From NCBI GenBank assembly GCA_965221175.1, contig OZ244867.1:248001-312000 (forward strand): DNA of 64,000 nucleotides. The letters are read 5' to 3'. Of this stretch, positions 43,844 through 53,481 are shown one piece after another. The notes beneath the pieces are model-generated. The model worked only from the letters and a program-made list of their open reading frames with translations, had not been told where the DNA came from and did no database searches. The stretch is from JAJDZL01 sp965221175. GTDB lineage: Bacteria; Pseudomonadota; Gammaproteobacteria; Arenicellales; JAJDZL01. The position numbers and the translations under genes are program-made. Numbering within the stretch: position 1 is the stretch's first letter; the number at the start of each line of letters is the position of its first letter.

Positions 43844-44142
43844 GATGTTTTCTCCATTTCTAGGCTGTCTCGAATATTTCACACGTTATTATCATATGAT
43901 ATGCGTCGAGTGGCCTATCAAAATGTGAATTCTCGGCAATTGAACTCTTACTTTCTTTTTATGGATGGTGAGCGGCTTTTTGGTCAGTTTGCATGTAACG
44001 GTCTGTCCTTCTGCCATTCTCACCAAGAGATCGACAGTTTCTTCGATCAGGGCTAGGTGCTACCACTTATTGGTCGCAAGAGCGCGATGTGTGTAGTTAA
44101 CTGAAATTTTCATTAAATTGGAATGATCTCCAGATTGAGCGG

Positions 44143-45080
44143 AACCGGTGTTGCAACCGGTGGCCCTTGGTTACAGGTTTACGATTTTCTTCCTTGAAGA
44201 AATTCGTAGCGCGAGATACGTCAGCTTAATCTGTCGCATCTCGCGCTACGCAAAGGTCTCAATACCTTTGCGCACGAATCAACGTTTCGTTGTTCGTCCA
44301 CCAGTCGTAGGACTGGAACCGCAAAATCGCGGAGCCTGGCGGTCGACTTGCGTTCAGACCGCCAGGCTGGAACATATGAAACGATTCGACATAGCCGAGA
44401 TGCTTTCATATATCCTCATCGCGGGAGCCTAGGTTTATCTAGGCTGCCGCTCATCACCAAAACACGAGGTTTTGTAGAGCCAGTCGCACGACTGGCGTGC
44501 GAATTCAGCAAGGTGTGAGTGCCTTGCTGAATTCGCGTTTAGGAACGCATTCCGCCATCAGTTGCAGAAATGCTTGGCGCCAGTCCGTCAGCACGGTTAC
44601 GCAATGCACCTTGAGGGTGATTGTCGAACATGTGCATGCGGATACAGCGCGAGGCAGGGCGGTCGACTTGCGTTCAGACCGCCCTGTATGGAGCATTTGA
44701 AACGATTCGGCATGGCCGAGGTGTTTCATAGCTCCTCATCGCGGAAGCCAACATTGGTCAGGCAGCCGCTCATCAGCAAAACATGGAGGTTTTGCACAAC
44801 AGGCGCGGTATGCAGCCGCACCGCTACGGGAACCGCTCCCGTAGCGGTGCGGGGGGCGGCGGGGGCGCGTGTAGACTGGTTTTGCGGCCAATAGGCGCTT
44901 TATAGCCAGCGGTTATTGGTGTTACAGCAAAAAATGCTTGACATCGGGATTTTTTGTCTGGAATATTTTGGATTACTGATCTGGCGACGCGCCCGTACAC
45001 AGTCGCCTAAATCCTAAAAGCGGATTTCGGGAGCGCAACCGGAGACGGTTGCATTCACACTGCCAACAACACAGTGTGCC
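44143..45080. other. Dense array of perfect hairpins, no gene
   Basis: I find about twenty stem-loops in 0.9 kb, many perfect: 44206-44249 (12-bp stem GTAGCGCGAGAT), 44250-44271 (GCAAAGGT), 44334-44367 (11-bp stem GCCTGGCGGTC), 44499-44536 (15-bp stem GCGAATTCAGCAAGG), 44655-44686 (CAGGGCGGTC), 44816-44852 (16-bp stem CCGCACCGCTACGGGA), 45035-45052 (GCAACC) and 45056-45078 (CACACTG). A block of about 150 bp at 44330-44480 recurs diverged at 44650-44790, with loops kept (GACTTGCGTTCA) and stem pairs changed in both arms. No open frame is convincing. It may be a structured RNA or a hairpin-rich DNA element. Confidence 0.7.
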
Positions 45081-45401
45081 CCTCGCAGAGTGATACAACA
45101 CTTCTGCATTTCTCTAAAATTGCGCCGGCCAATAGGGTTGATCGCAAGCGGTAATTCGCCCATCAAATCCTTGTCCGTATTCGGTCGATACACCTTGCGG
45201 TACAAAGGTTTATATGGGATTTTGCCTTTCAATCCATGTGCGAAAGCAATATCAGCAGTCACTCAAATTATGTTGATTACCGGTATTCTTGTTTACGGTT
45301 TTTCGTGCTACCAGTCATGGCTGACTAACACTCTATAAATAGCCACGTTGTCTTCAGGCGGTTAATCTGAGCAGGTGCTTTAGCTAGTTTCAACCTTAAA
45401 A

Positions 45402-45752
45402 ATGAAGCGAGAGATAAGTCTCTATTCTCGAGGTTTTTTGGCCTTTTTTCTAAAGGATGAATACGCGTTTTCGAAATATCGAATACGAAGTGACGGCCGA
45501 GGACGCCAGGAGGTTATTTTGCCAAAATCAATAAGATCCAAACCACAGTGGAAACGATCGGTGCTGTTGCCGTATGAGGACCCGATCATGGACATGCGAG
45601 CGAACGGCGACAGTCTTTCCACCATCCAGTCACGTTTGAAAAGCTGTGGCGTTGCCGTCTCCAAAATGACCGTGCAGCGTTTCCTTGAGTCCATGCCTCC
45701 AGGTCGACTGCAGAGATCGATCGATGAGCTTCATCACTCTTCTGACAGGTGA
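45402..45752 (+). CDS. Helix-turn-helix protein upstream of the integrase remnant
   Basis: The C-terminal half, VLLPYEDPIMDMRANGDSLS, TIQSRLKSCGVAVSKMTVQR and FLESMPP, has the pattern of a helix-turn-helix domain with a GxSxxxIxxxL turn. Similar proteins accompany integrases in integrative conjugative elements. The first 45 residues are unlike that and may be noncoding; the real start could be internal. It ends four bases inside the integrase remnant. Confidence 0.5.
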   Translation: MKREISLYSRGFLAFFLKDEYAFSKYRIRSDGRGRQEVILPKSIRSKPQWKRSVLLPYEDPIMDMRANGDSLSTIQSRLKSCGVAVSKMTVQRFLESMPPGRLQRSIDELHHSSDR

Positions 45753-46677
45753 TATCCATGGGTTACTATGCAAAGCCTGAAAGCCAAGCCCAGAGAGTCA
45801 TCCGCTGGGGTCTCGCGTTGGGATCCGGACGGAGAAACAATAAAAGTCCAGCGCTAATTCATTCCATCAGCACCGCGAACTCCTACCGTAGCGCTCTAAC
45901 CACATTCTGCAGATGGATTCAAAAAAATCGGCTCGGGAATCTCATTCAAGTCAATGTCAAGACCTGCCCCACTTTCCTAGAGGAACGGGCAGGGCAGGTT
46001 GGCCAGAAAACCCTGGATCGCGACCGGCAGGCTATTCAATACCTGCTGGGCAGAACAACCAGAATGAAAATTCTGTTGCCACGGATCAAATCCACTTACT
46101 CGGGTGGGCGACACCTCGCAAAACAGTCTCGGGCGTATACCAGGGACTAGGTTGAATTCATTTGCTCGAATTTGTCTCGACGATCAGCACTCGTGACACG
46201 TATCGCTTATGCTGCAGGTCTGCGGGGGTATGAGCTCTATTCCCTCAAACGTCGCTCGGAGCGTGCACCAAGCGCGCACCGGAAATGGTCGAAAGATCGG
46301 TTTTTCGGGCGAGCTGGCGTCGTTTATACGGTAAAAGGCAAGGGCGGGCTATGCGCGAGGTAATCATTCCAACTCAACTGGCCAAAGAGCTTGAATTTAG
46401 ACGTCTGCCTGAACCGGTTACACTTCGAAATCGGGGAATCAATCATCAGCAGCATTACGACATCACGGCCGGACAATCCTTCTCCCATATTTTTACCAAA
46501 GCCAGTGTCAAGCACCTTGGATGGTCCACCGGCATCCACGGACTGCCTCAGGGATATGCACAAGTGCGGATGGATGAACTCCATACCGGCAAGTTTACCC
46601 GGCAGGAACGAATGGAAATCGTCAGCCAGGAACTCGGACACTTCTGGCACGATATCGTCAAAGCCTATCTTCGATAG
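45749..46677 (+). pseudogene. Decayed tyrosine recombinase (integrase)
   Basis: The N-terminal core-binding domain is readable (STANSYRSALTTFCRWIQKN, FLEERAGQVGQKTLDRDRQA). An in-frame TAG at 46148-46150 interrupts it, and a frameshift lies near 46345 after VYTVKGKGG. The catalytic part has AGLRGYELYSLKRR with the first arginine, but the second motif is HGLPQGYAQVRM where HGLRHxYAQ is expected, so the key Arg-His is lost. SQELGHFWHDIVKAYLR retains the His and Tyr region. It is clearly inactive and is like integrases of genomic islands. Confidence 0.8.
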
Positions 46678-46936
46678 ACCCCTTCCTTTTTCTTTTTATC
46701 GGTTCGAACCGAATGTTCGGCCAGTACTAGCGTCTAATGCGTAGTTAGCTGCGAATTTCATTTCAGCGCTGTGGTGCCAAATTTTCGCTCAGAAACGCCT
46801 ACAATCGCAAAATATCGTGTTTTCTGGTGATCTAGGGGCAAATGTAGGGCTACCCGCTTACAATCGATCCTGGTGCGTTTGGTGCCACCATTTCAGGCCA
46901 TCCGATGCAGCTTCGGAATACCTAGTTTTAAACATG

Positions 46937-48856
46937 CTATTCCGCCAGCGCGGTTAGCGCCTTTGCGGATTCTGCGTCCAGATATCCAGATTGACCGACT
47001 CCAAGGGATTTCTGCCACGTTTTGATCGCGCTACGGGTTTTGCGTCCGAACAATCCATCTACGGGCCCTGGGCTATATCCCTCCACAATCAATCCCTGCT
47101 GAATCTTGCGGCGCTCCGAACGTGTCAGCCCCAGCGAGGACTCCATCCCCTGCGGTGTCGTTTTTACCGCCTTCAACACAGCATTCAGGGCGTTGATGCG
47201 GCGCCCCGATTTCACATTTCCCTTCAAATCGGGGTGGGTGTCTCCGGTGGACATGATGATGTCGATAACTTCTTCAGGCGTTAATTCGGGGTTCATGCTC
47301 AATACCTGAGCGGCAAGCCCCGCCACCATGGGCGCCGCTAAGGAGGTTCCCCAACCATTAGCAAACAGGTATCTAGGGCTATATGAACTCGATGAAGCCA
47401 ATGGATTCGAAGTGGTTCCGCCGGGGGCTGCGACATCCGCAATGCGAATTCCGTAGTTGGAATAGGACGCCAGGCTCATCCCCTCACCGGTCGCCGCCAC
47501 CGATACTACGTTGCTGGCATCAGATGATGCAGGGTATAAATTGGGGTTCAATTGGCCATCATTTCCACTTCCGGTCACGATGACAACTCCTGCATCCTTC
47601 GCATATCGAACGGCGTTTTGAAAAGAATAGGAAGTTGCCGGCATCGTTAGTGAGATGTTGATGACTTCCGCCCCTTGATCGACGGCGTAACGAATTCCGG
47701 CGGCCAAGGTATCTATATCAACTTGGCCGAATGCGTACACTTTGACGGGAAGTATCTTCGCTTTTTTTGCAAAGCCAATCAGGCCCGAAGCAGCGATGCC
47801 GGCGATTCTGCTTCCATGGCCATCGTCGTCGAAGGGGTAGGGGTCGTTGTGATAAAAATCCCATCCCGTATAATCATCGACAAACCCGTTGCCGTCGTCA
47901 TCAACGCCGTTGCCGGGAACCTCCCCATCGTTGGTCTTTATATTGTGAATGACGAACGGGTGAGAGTAGTTCACGCCCGAATCGACAACGGCGATGGTAA
48001 CGCCCTCTCCCTGCGAGTATTTCCAGGACTCTCTGACTTGAATCTTATCTAGCCATTCCTTTCCCCAGCGTGTACTGAAATTCTCTTCTACATCTTTTAT
48101 GCTAAAAGAAGGAAAAACGTAGGGAGGATTCACGGTAACAAGGTACTCGTTGGACTTCACATTGCAGGCCCCGCTGTCATCCTCCACTCGAAGAGCCACC
48201 AAGTGCACTCCAAGAGTGTCAATTTTGATGTCGAGCACTTCCCCCTGATGGCGACCTTTTTCTTCATATTTAGTTCCTCCGGGACGCTTGTAGAACCAAG
48301 CGAATTTCAAGGCGGTGGGGTCATTGGCCTTTAGACCTGGCTTGCTGTTCGCGGCTGTGAATTGGAATGATTTTTTCTCCAAGATTGTTTTTTTGCTGTA
48401 GCCCAATGTGATGACGGGGCCATAGTAGGATTTCACGATTTGCGCGTTCAGCGGTAAGATGGATGGATAGGGCTTATTAGCTCCCGCGTATTTGCCGCAA
48501 TCTAAAAAATCGGGAGGCAATACCGGCTCGTCTTCTGAATTGGAAGCCTGATGAGACCTTGATTCTTTTTTCTGCATCTCCCCAGTGCGGGGTACTTCCA
48601 ATGGAATACATTCCCTGCCGGCGCCGTGAAACTCATGAAGGCGGCGCTTTGCGCTCAGATGCCACCGCCGGGAATCCTTCACTGTCGGTTGAAAGCCCTC
48701 TCCCGATGCAAGGGAACCGGTATCCGTCTGCGAGCGTACGGCTTTCGTCGCTTCGCAGGCTTCCAAGGGAGGTTTCATGTCACCCGACGCCGATGCGACC
48801 AGCGAAAATCCAATTAAGACTTGTGCGATCCTTCCGAGCACTGAATCAATTCCCAT
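46937..48856 (-). CDS. Secreted subtilisin-like serine protease with peptidoglycan-binding domain (copy 1)
   Basis: The protein of about 639 residues begins MGIDSVLGRIAQVLIGFSLV, a signal peptide. An unassigned N-terminal region and an Ig/PKD-like domain (LGVHLVALRVEDDSG) come before the S8 protease domain: Asp in ITIAVVDSG-type VTIAVVDSGVNYSHP, His in DDDGHGSRIAGIAAS, Asn in VTGSGNDG, Ser in GWGTSLAAPMVAGLAAQ. The C-terminus is a peptidoglycan-binding domain (IQQGLIVEGYSPGPVDGLFG, RSAIKTWQKSLG). The triad is intact. A diverged tandem copy is at 49530-51445. Confidence 0.9.
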   Translation of the reverse strand: MGIDSVLGRIAQVLIGFSLVASASGDMKPPLEACEATKAVRSQTDTGSLASGEGFQPTVKDSRRWHLSAKRRLHEFHGAGRECIPLEVPRTGEMQKKESRSHQASNSEDEPVLPPDFLDCGKYAGANKPYPSILPLNAQIVKSYYGPVITLGYSKKTILEKKSFQFTAANSKPGLKANDPTALKFAWFYKRPGGTKYEEKGRHQGEVLDIKIDTLGVHLVALRVEDDSGACNVKSNEYLVTVNPPYVFPSFSIKDVEENFSTRWGKEWLDKIQVRESWKYSQGEGVTIAVVDSGVNYSHPFVIHNIKTNDGEVPGNGVDDDGNGFVDDYTGWDFYHNDPYPFDDDGHGSRIAGIAASGLIGFAKKAKILPVKVYAFGQVDIDTLAAGIRYAVDQGAEVINISLTMPATSYSFQNAVRYAKDAGVVIVTGSGNDGQLNPNLYPASSDASNVVSVAATGEGMSLASYSNYGIRIADVAAPGGTTSNPLASSSSYSPRYLFANGWGTSLAAPMVAGLAAQVLSMNPELTPEEVIDIIMSTGDTHPDLKGNVKSGRRINALNAVLKAVKTTPQGMESSLGLTRSERRKIQQGLIVEGYSPGPVDGLFGRKTRSAIKTWQKSLGVGQSGYLDAESAKALTALAE

Positions 48857-49284
48857 TCTAACAATCAATGCGAATATACATGATTGGTCAGCTTGGCCTC
48901 AATCCATTGTCGATCAGAGAGATCCCCGATACGCATTTGTTCGGCAGTGCTCCCAGCAGATTTTAGAGACAGTTGTCGCACGATTTGCGATTTCGTCAGT
49001 GAAGTCTACCGACTTAGTGCCCAGAATCGTGTTTTCTCGGGCGAGGCGAGCGCCGTTCCGAGTGTTCGGTAAATATTCGGTGGATGAATCGCGAACGTAT
49101 GCTCGCTTCCCGGAATTTCACATTCAAAGCATGACTGAGGGAGGCAAGCATCCACCGTCACCGACTATGGGTAAAATTACGGTTTTCGCTCTATGCTTCG
49201 CAAAAGAGGAGAATGATGAAGACCCTCATCATTTCAGGGCTTGGCAAAGCGGCCGCCAACGGCGATGCGTTTGAAGCGGAGATC
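48857..49284. other. Promoter-side region of subtilase copy 1
   Basis: About 430 bases with no gene. The first 180 (48857-49050) closely match 51446-51640 upstream of copy 2, so the upstream region was duplicated with the gene. The rest separates the duplicated units. Confidence 0.6.
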
Positions 49285-49500
49285 AAGCGCTACAGTTCAA
49301 TTGCCAGGGCTGCCAACACCGCCATCCTCGTGCACGCATCTTGCTCAGAGAGCTTTACTTCGTATTCGTCAACCGCAAAAGGTTTAGGCACTGTCACCTG
49401 ATCCGCAGGACCTTCGCTTGTGCCCCTGTTTTTCTCTGATGCGTCCGGCATCGCGCTGAACATGCCGGCCGGAACCACCACTATTTCAGGACTTCCGATG
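49285..49500 (-). pseudogene. Truncated formylglycine-generating-enzyme-like (SUMF1) fragment
   Basis: The minus-strand frame EIVVVPAGMFSAMPDASEKN and ADQVTVPKPFAVDEYEVKLS, followed by EQDACT, matches the start of SUMF1/FGE-sulfatase domains (MVVIPAGxFxMGS...VTVxxFAVxxYEVTxxxxxAC). The glycine-serine of MGS is changed, and the frame dies after about 65 residues. It lies directly downstream of subtilase copy 2, and a shorter trace of the same start (MVAP) follows copy 1 near 46890. Confidence 0.55.
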
Positions 49501-49529
49501 CAGCCTTGGAATACCTAGATTTCAACGTA

Positions 49530-51445
49530 TTATTCCGCCAGCGTGATCAGCGCCTTTGCGGATTCCGCGTCCAGATATCCAGATTGATCGACTCCAAGGG
49601 ATTTCTGCCACGTTTTGATCGCGCTACGGGTTTTGCGGCCGAACAATCCATCTACGGGGCCCGGGTTATATCCCTCCACAATCAATCCCTGCTGAATCTT
49701 GCGTCGTTCCGATCGTGTCAGCCCCAGCGAGGACTCCATCCACTGCGGTGTCGTTTTTACCGCTTTCAACACAGCATTCAGGGCGTTGATGCGGCGACCC
49801 GATTTCACCTTTCCCTTCAAATCGGGGTGGGCGTCTCCGGTGGACATGATGATGTCGATGACTTCTTCAGGCGTTAATTCGGGGTTTATGCTCAACACCT
49901 GAGCGGCAAGCCCCGCCACCATGGGCGCCGCTAGGGATGTTCCCCAAGAACTACTGAACAGGTATCTAGGGTTATATTCACTCAATGAATACAATGGATT
50001 CGAAGTGGTCCCGCCGGGGGCCGCTACATCCGCAATGCGGACTCCGTAGTTGGAATAGGACGCCAGGCTCATCTCCTCACCGGTCGCCGCCACCGATACT
50101 ACGTTGCTGTAATTATATGACGCAGGGTACACTTCAGGGTTCAATTGGCCATCGTTTCCAGTTATGGTCACGATGACGACACCTGCATCCCTCGCATATT
50201 CAACGGCGTTAAGCAAAGAAGGGGTATTTTCCATTGTTAGTGAGATGTTGATGACTTCCGCCCCTTGTTCGACGGCGTAACGAATTGCGGCGGCTATGGT
50301 TTTACTACTAGATTTGCCGAACGCACTCACTTTGATGGGAAGAATTTTCGCTTTTTTTGCAACGCCAATCAGGCTCGAAGCAGCGATGCCGGCGATTAGG
50401 CTTCCATGGTCATCGTCGTCGAAGGGGTAGGGGTTGTTGTGATAAAAATCCCATCCCGTATAATCATCGACAAACCCGTTGCCGTCGTCATCAACGCCGT
50501 TGCCGGGAACTTCCCCATCGTTGGTCTTTATATTGTGAATGACGAACGGGTGAGAGTAGTTCACGCCCGAATCGACAACGGCGATGGTAATGCCCTCTCC
50601 CTGCGAGTATTTCCAGGACTCTTTAACTTGAATCTTATCTCGCCATTCCTTCCCCCAGTGTGTACCGTGATACTCTTCTACATCTTTTATGCTAAAAGAA
50701 GGAAAAACGTAGGGAGGATTCACGGTAACAAGGTACTCGTTGGACTTCACATTGCAGTTCCCGCTGTCATCCTCCACTCGAAGAGCCACCAAGTGCACTC
50801 CAAGAGTGTCAATTTTGATGTCGAGCACTTCCCCCTGATGACGACCCTCATATTTGTACCGAGACCCGGAGGGAGGCTTGTAGAACCAAGTGTATTTCAA
50901 GGTGATGGGGTCATTGGCCTGTAGACCCGGCTTACTGTTCGCGGCTGTGAATCTTAATGATTTTTCCTTCAAGAATTTTTTTTGTCGTAGCCCAATATGA
51001 TGACGGGGCCAAAGCGGGATTTCACGATTTGCGCGTTCAGCTGTAAGATGGATGGCATAGCTCTCAAACCTGCCAAGGAATCGCCGCAACCTAAAAAATC
51101 GGGAGGCAATACCGGCTCTTCTTCTGAATTGGAAGCTTGCTGGGATTTTGATACTGTTTTCCGCATCTCCCCGGCACGAGGTACTTCCAACGGAATGCAT
51201 TCCCTGCCGGGGCCGTGAAACTCATGAAGGCCGCGCTTTGCGCTCTGATACCACCGCCGGGAATCCTTCACTGCCGGCTGAAAGTCCTCTCCCGATGCAA
51301 GGGAACCCGCATCCGTCTGCGAGCGCACGGCTTTCGCCGCTTCGCAGGCTTCCAAGGGAGGCTTCATTTCGCCCCACGCCGATGCGACCAGCGAAAATCC
51401 GATTAAGACTTGTGCGACTCTTCCTAGCACTGAATCAATTCCCAT
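49530..51445 (-). pseudogene. Subtilisin-like serine protease (copy 2) with a frameshift
   Basis: This is a tandem duplicate of copy 1 with the same signal peptide, N-terminal region, protease domain (IAVVDSGVNYSHP, DDDDHGSLIAGIAAS, GTSLAAPMVAGLAAQ) and peptidoglycan-binding C-terminus. Within a run of A (minus strand, about 50975-50990) one base is missing compared with copy 1: copy 1 reads GYSKKTILEKK, copy 2 reads GYDKKNS then stop, and the protein continues in another frame as KKFLKEKSLRFTAANS. The protease part downstream is open for 556 codons. The gene is either recently inactivated, variable at this homopolymer, or a sequencing error. Confidence 0.88.
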
Positions 51446-51602
51446 TTAGACAATCAATGCGAATATACATGATTGGTCAGCTTGGCATAAATCCATTGTC
51501 GAACAGAGAGATTCCCGATACTCACTTGTTCGGCTGTACTCCCAGCAGAATTTAGAGGCAAGTGTCGCACGATTTACGATCTCGTCAGGGAAATCTGCCG
51601 AC
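51446..51602. other. Upstream region of subtilase copy 2
   Basis: This stretch repeats 48857-49020 with scattered substitutions and no open frame. It should contain the promoter of copy 2. The repeat ends near 51640 at the sequence GGGCGAGGCGA. Confidence 0.55.
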
Positions 51603-51878
51603 TTAGTGCCCAGAATCGCGTGTTCGCGGGCGAGGCGATTCTACGCTGATCAGAATCTTGACAGAAGTGCCGCCATGACCGAGAAAACTGACAAGTGAGT
51701 TCTTGCGGACTTTACGGTTTAATGATTCGAGGGGCGCGGTTGTGGGATACCAGTAACCCGTTTTTGTGTCTAACAAAAACATTCCATAGCCGCAGTCTTT
51801 GTATCGCAGTTTGTATGTCAATAAATGCTTCGCGTGGCAGACATACCTGCCGGATAGAGTTAGTTCCAACTGTCTCAT
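51603..51878 (-). CDS. Hypothetical frame downstream of the parA remnant
   Basis: Its ATG overlaps the parA stop as ATGA, which suggests it was once a coupled gene of the same element. The N-terminal 45 residues have no recognised family. The segment YPTTAPLESLNRKVRKN recalls the end of IS256-type transposases (TTNAIESLNRxxRK), so the frame may be a fusion of two broken genes. The C-terminus runs into the duplicated subtilase upstream region. Confidence 0.3.
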   Translation of the reverse strand: MRQLELTLSGRYVCHAKHLLTYKLRYKDCGYGMFLLDTKTGYWYPTTAPLESLNRKVRKNSLVSFLGHGGTSVKILISVESPRPRTRDSGH

Positions 51879-52380
51879 TGAATTTCCGCCATAAGATTTT
51901 CCATAGTCTCTTTTGCGCTGATTCTACCACGTCGTTTAGATTCCAGCTCGTGAACCGGAATCTGCAGCGTCGCCGCTTCGCGATAGACCACCTGGTTCGG
52001 TATGACTGTCTTGAGAATCCTGACTTCTTCTTTGTTGACTGCAGTAGTGAGATCCGGTTGCACCGTCTGCAGCATACGAAAGCAGCCGTCGGGGATGTGT
52101 AATAGTTGGTATTCCAGTGATCCTTGTGGGTCGTCTGAAGTGATTATCTATAACCCCTCAATTGTTGCCTGAGCAGGTTCGAAGGTGCGCGATGAGGTCA
52201 GAAGTTCAGTAAGTCCGGTCTTTCCCGAACTTTCGACAAGCTGGTAGAAACTAGAAAGTGAGGGCTGTGGGTCGGTATCGACCAGTAACACGCGATAGCC
52301 GCTGGATGCTAGAATTGCGCCAAGGTTGGCGATGAGGGTGGTCTTGCAAACACCTCCCTAAGTGGCGCAGATCGCTATCT
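51875..52380 (-). pseudogene. Decayed ParA-family ATPase
   Basis: Reading from a TTG near 52380, KKIAICAT is followed by a stop where the Walker A lysine-glycine should be, then GGVCKTTLIANLGAILASSG, YRVLLVDTDPQPSLSSFYQL, GLTELL and, after another stop, SDDPQGSLEYQLLHIPDGCF. The frame then jumps to TVIPNQVVYREAATLQIPVH, the C-terminal block of ParA-like proteins of integrative conjugative elements. The middle of about 100 or more residues is deleted. In such elements parA sits at the end opposite the integrase, which fits the integrase remnant at 45749. Confidence 0.8.
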
Positions 52381-52641
52381 TTTTCAATATTTGGACTCCT
52401 AGCGATTTGTTACCGCTAGTGGATACTGTTAGCGTCCTCTTGCCGTGGGTACTGTTATTTCTAGTAACTGTACTCTTTACAGCCGTTGAACGATTAGCCC
52501 GAATTGCTCGTTCTCATTGCCCGTTTGAACTGAGCGGGCCTTGAGTTCGCATAGCTCAGTCGACAGACCAGTTGTTTTAGGGGAACTAAGTTATTCAATT
52601 CCAACAAAGAGATTGAACAACGCTTCCCCGGAATCTTCTGA

Positions 52642-53481
52642 TCAGACCGCCACTACTGCGTCAGCGATATTTCGTACGAATTCGTGAACGGATTTAACAA
52701 GCCTTGAATTCGGCTTATTGTCTTCGTCAATGTTCTCCTTGACTAGATTAACAATGGCAGAACCAATGACGATGCCATCGGCTTTATTGGCTACAGACTT
52801 CGCATGTTCTGGAGTTTTAATTCCGAATCCGACCGCGAGAGGAAGTTTGGTGTGTTTTCGAAGTCGAAGTACCGCTTCATTAACGTGGTCTGCCATGGCT
52901 CTACGGGTACCAGTGACACCTAAAACTGATATGTAGTAAACGAATCCGCTCACGTTATGGAGAACCGTTGCGATTCTGTCGTCATCCGTAGTTGGGGTAA
53001 CGAGACGAATCCAATGCAGTCCGGCGGTCAGTGCAGGATCGCACAATTCGCTGTCTTCTTCGGGTGGCAAATCGACGATGATCAGTCCGTCTACACCACT
53101 AGAAACGCAATCATGCACAAAACGATTTGGCTCGTAGCGGTAAATTGGATTGTAGTATCCCATCAATATGATTGGAGTTACATCATCCGTTTCTCGAAAT
53201 TGACGAACCAACTCCAGTGTTTTAGGCAGCGTCATGCCAGCTTTGAGTGCACGCTGGCTGGAAGCCTGAATGGAAGGTCCGTCCGCCATTGGGTCGGAAA
53301 ATGGAATTCCAATTTCAATTACATCAACACCTGCCTTGGGCAAACCACAAATCAACTGTTTGCTGGTATCGAAGTCTGGATCTCCGCCCGTCAGGAAAGC
53401 AACAAAAGCCTTACGCTTTTTTTCTGAAAGGGCTTTGAACTTGCGCGTGATCCGTGTGTTGGAAAGAAGATTCGTACTCAA
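52642..53481 (-). CDS. trpA: Tryptophan synthase alpha subunit
   Basis: TrpA cleaves indole-3-glycerol phosphate and passes indole to TrpB. The 279-residue protein has AFVAFLTGGDPDFDTSKQL, the catalytic Glu in VDVIEIGIPFSDPMADGPSI, the Asp in DGLIIVDLPPEE, and the phosphate-binding loops LPLAVGFGIKTPEHAKSV and DGIVIGSAIV. It overlaps the trpB stop by four bases and reads against truA and the rest of the right-hand core. It is the first intact core gene to the right of the island. Confidence 0.97.
   Translation of the reverse strand: MSTNLLSNTRITRKFKALSEKKRKAFVAFLTGGDPDFDTSKQLICGLPKAGVDVIEIGIPFSDPMADGPSIQASSQRALKAGMTLPKTLELVRQFRETDDVTPIILMGYYNPIYRYEPNRFVHDCVSSGVDGLIIVDLPPEEDSELCDPALTAGLHWIRLVTPTTDDDRIATVLHNVSGFVYYISVLGVTGTRRAMADHVNEAVLRLRKHTKLPLAVGFGIKTPEHAKSVANKADGIVIGSAIVNLVKENIDEDNKPNSRLVKSVHEFVRNIADAVVAV

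Noticed and set aside
44143..45080. Hairpin array as a CRISPR array or simple terminator cluster
   Set aside because: Stems all differ, there is no constant repeat with unique spacers, and most stems lack a T-run.
45014..45262. An 82-codon minus frame and its plus-strand counterpart
   Set aside because: Both frames run over the hairpin region with no motif; likely chance frames.
52362..52544. Small membrane protein of 60 aa on the plus strand
   Set aside because: It partly overlaps the parA remnant in antisense, has no ribosome site and no relatives that I recognise.
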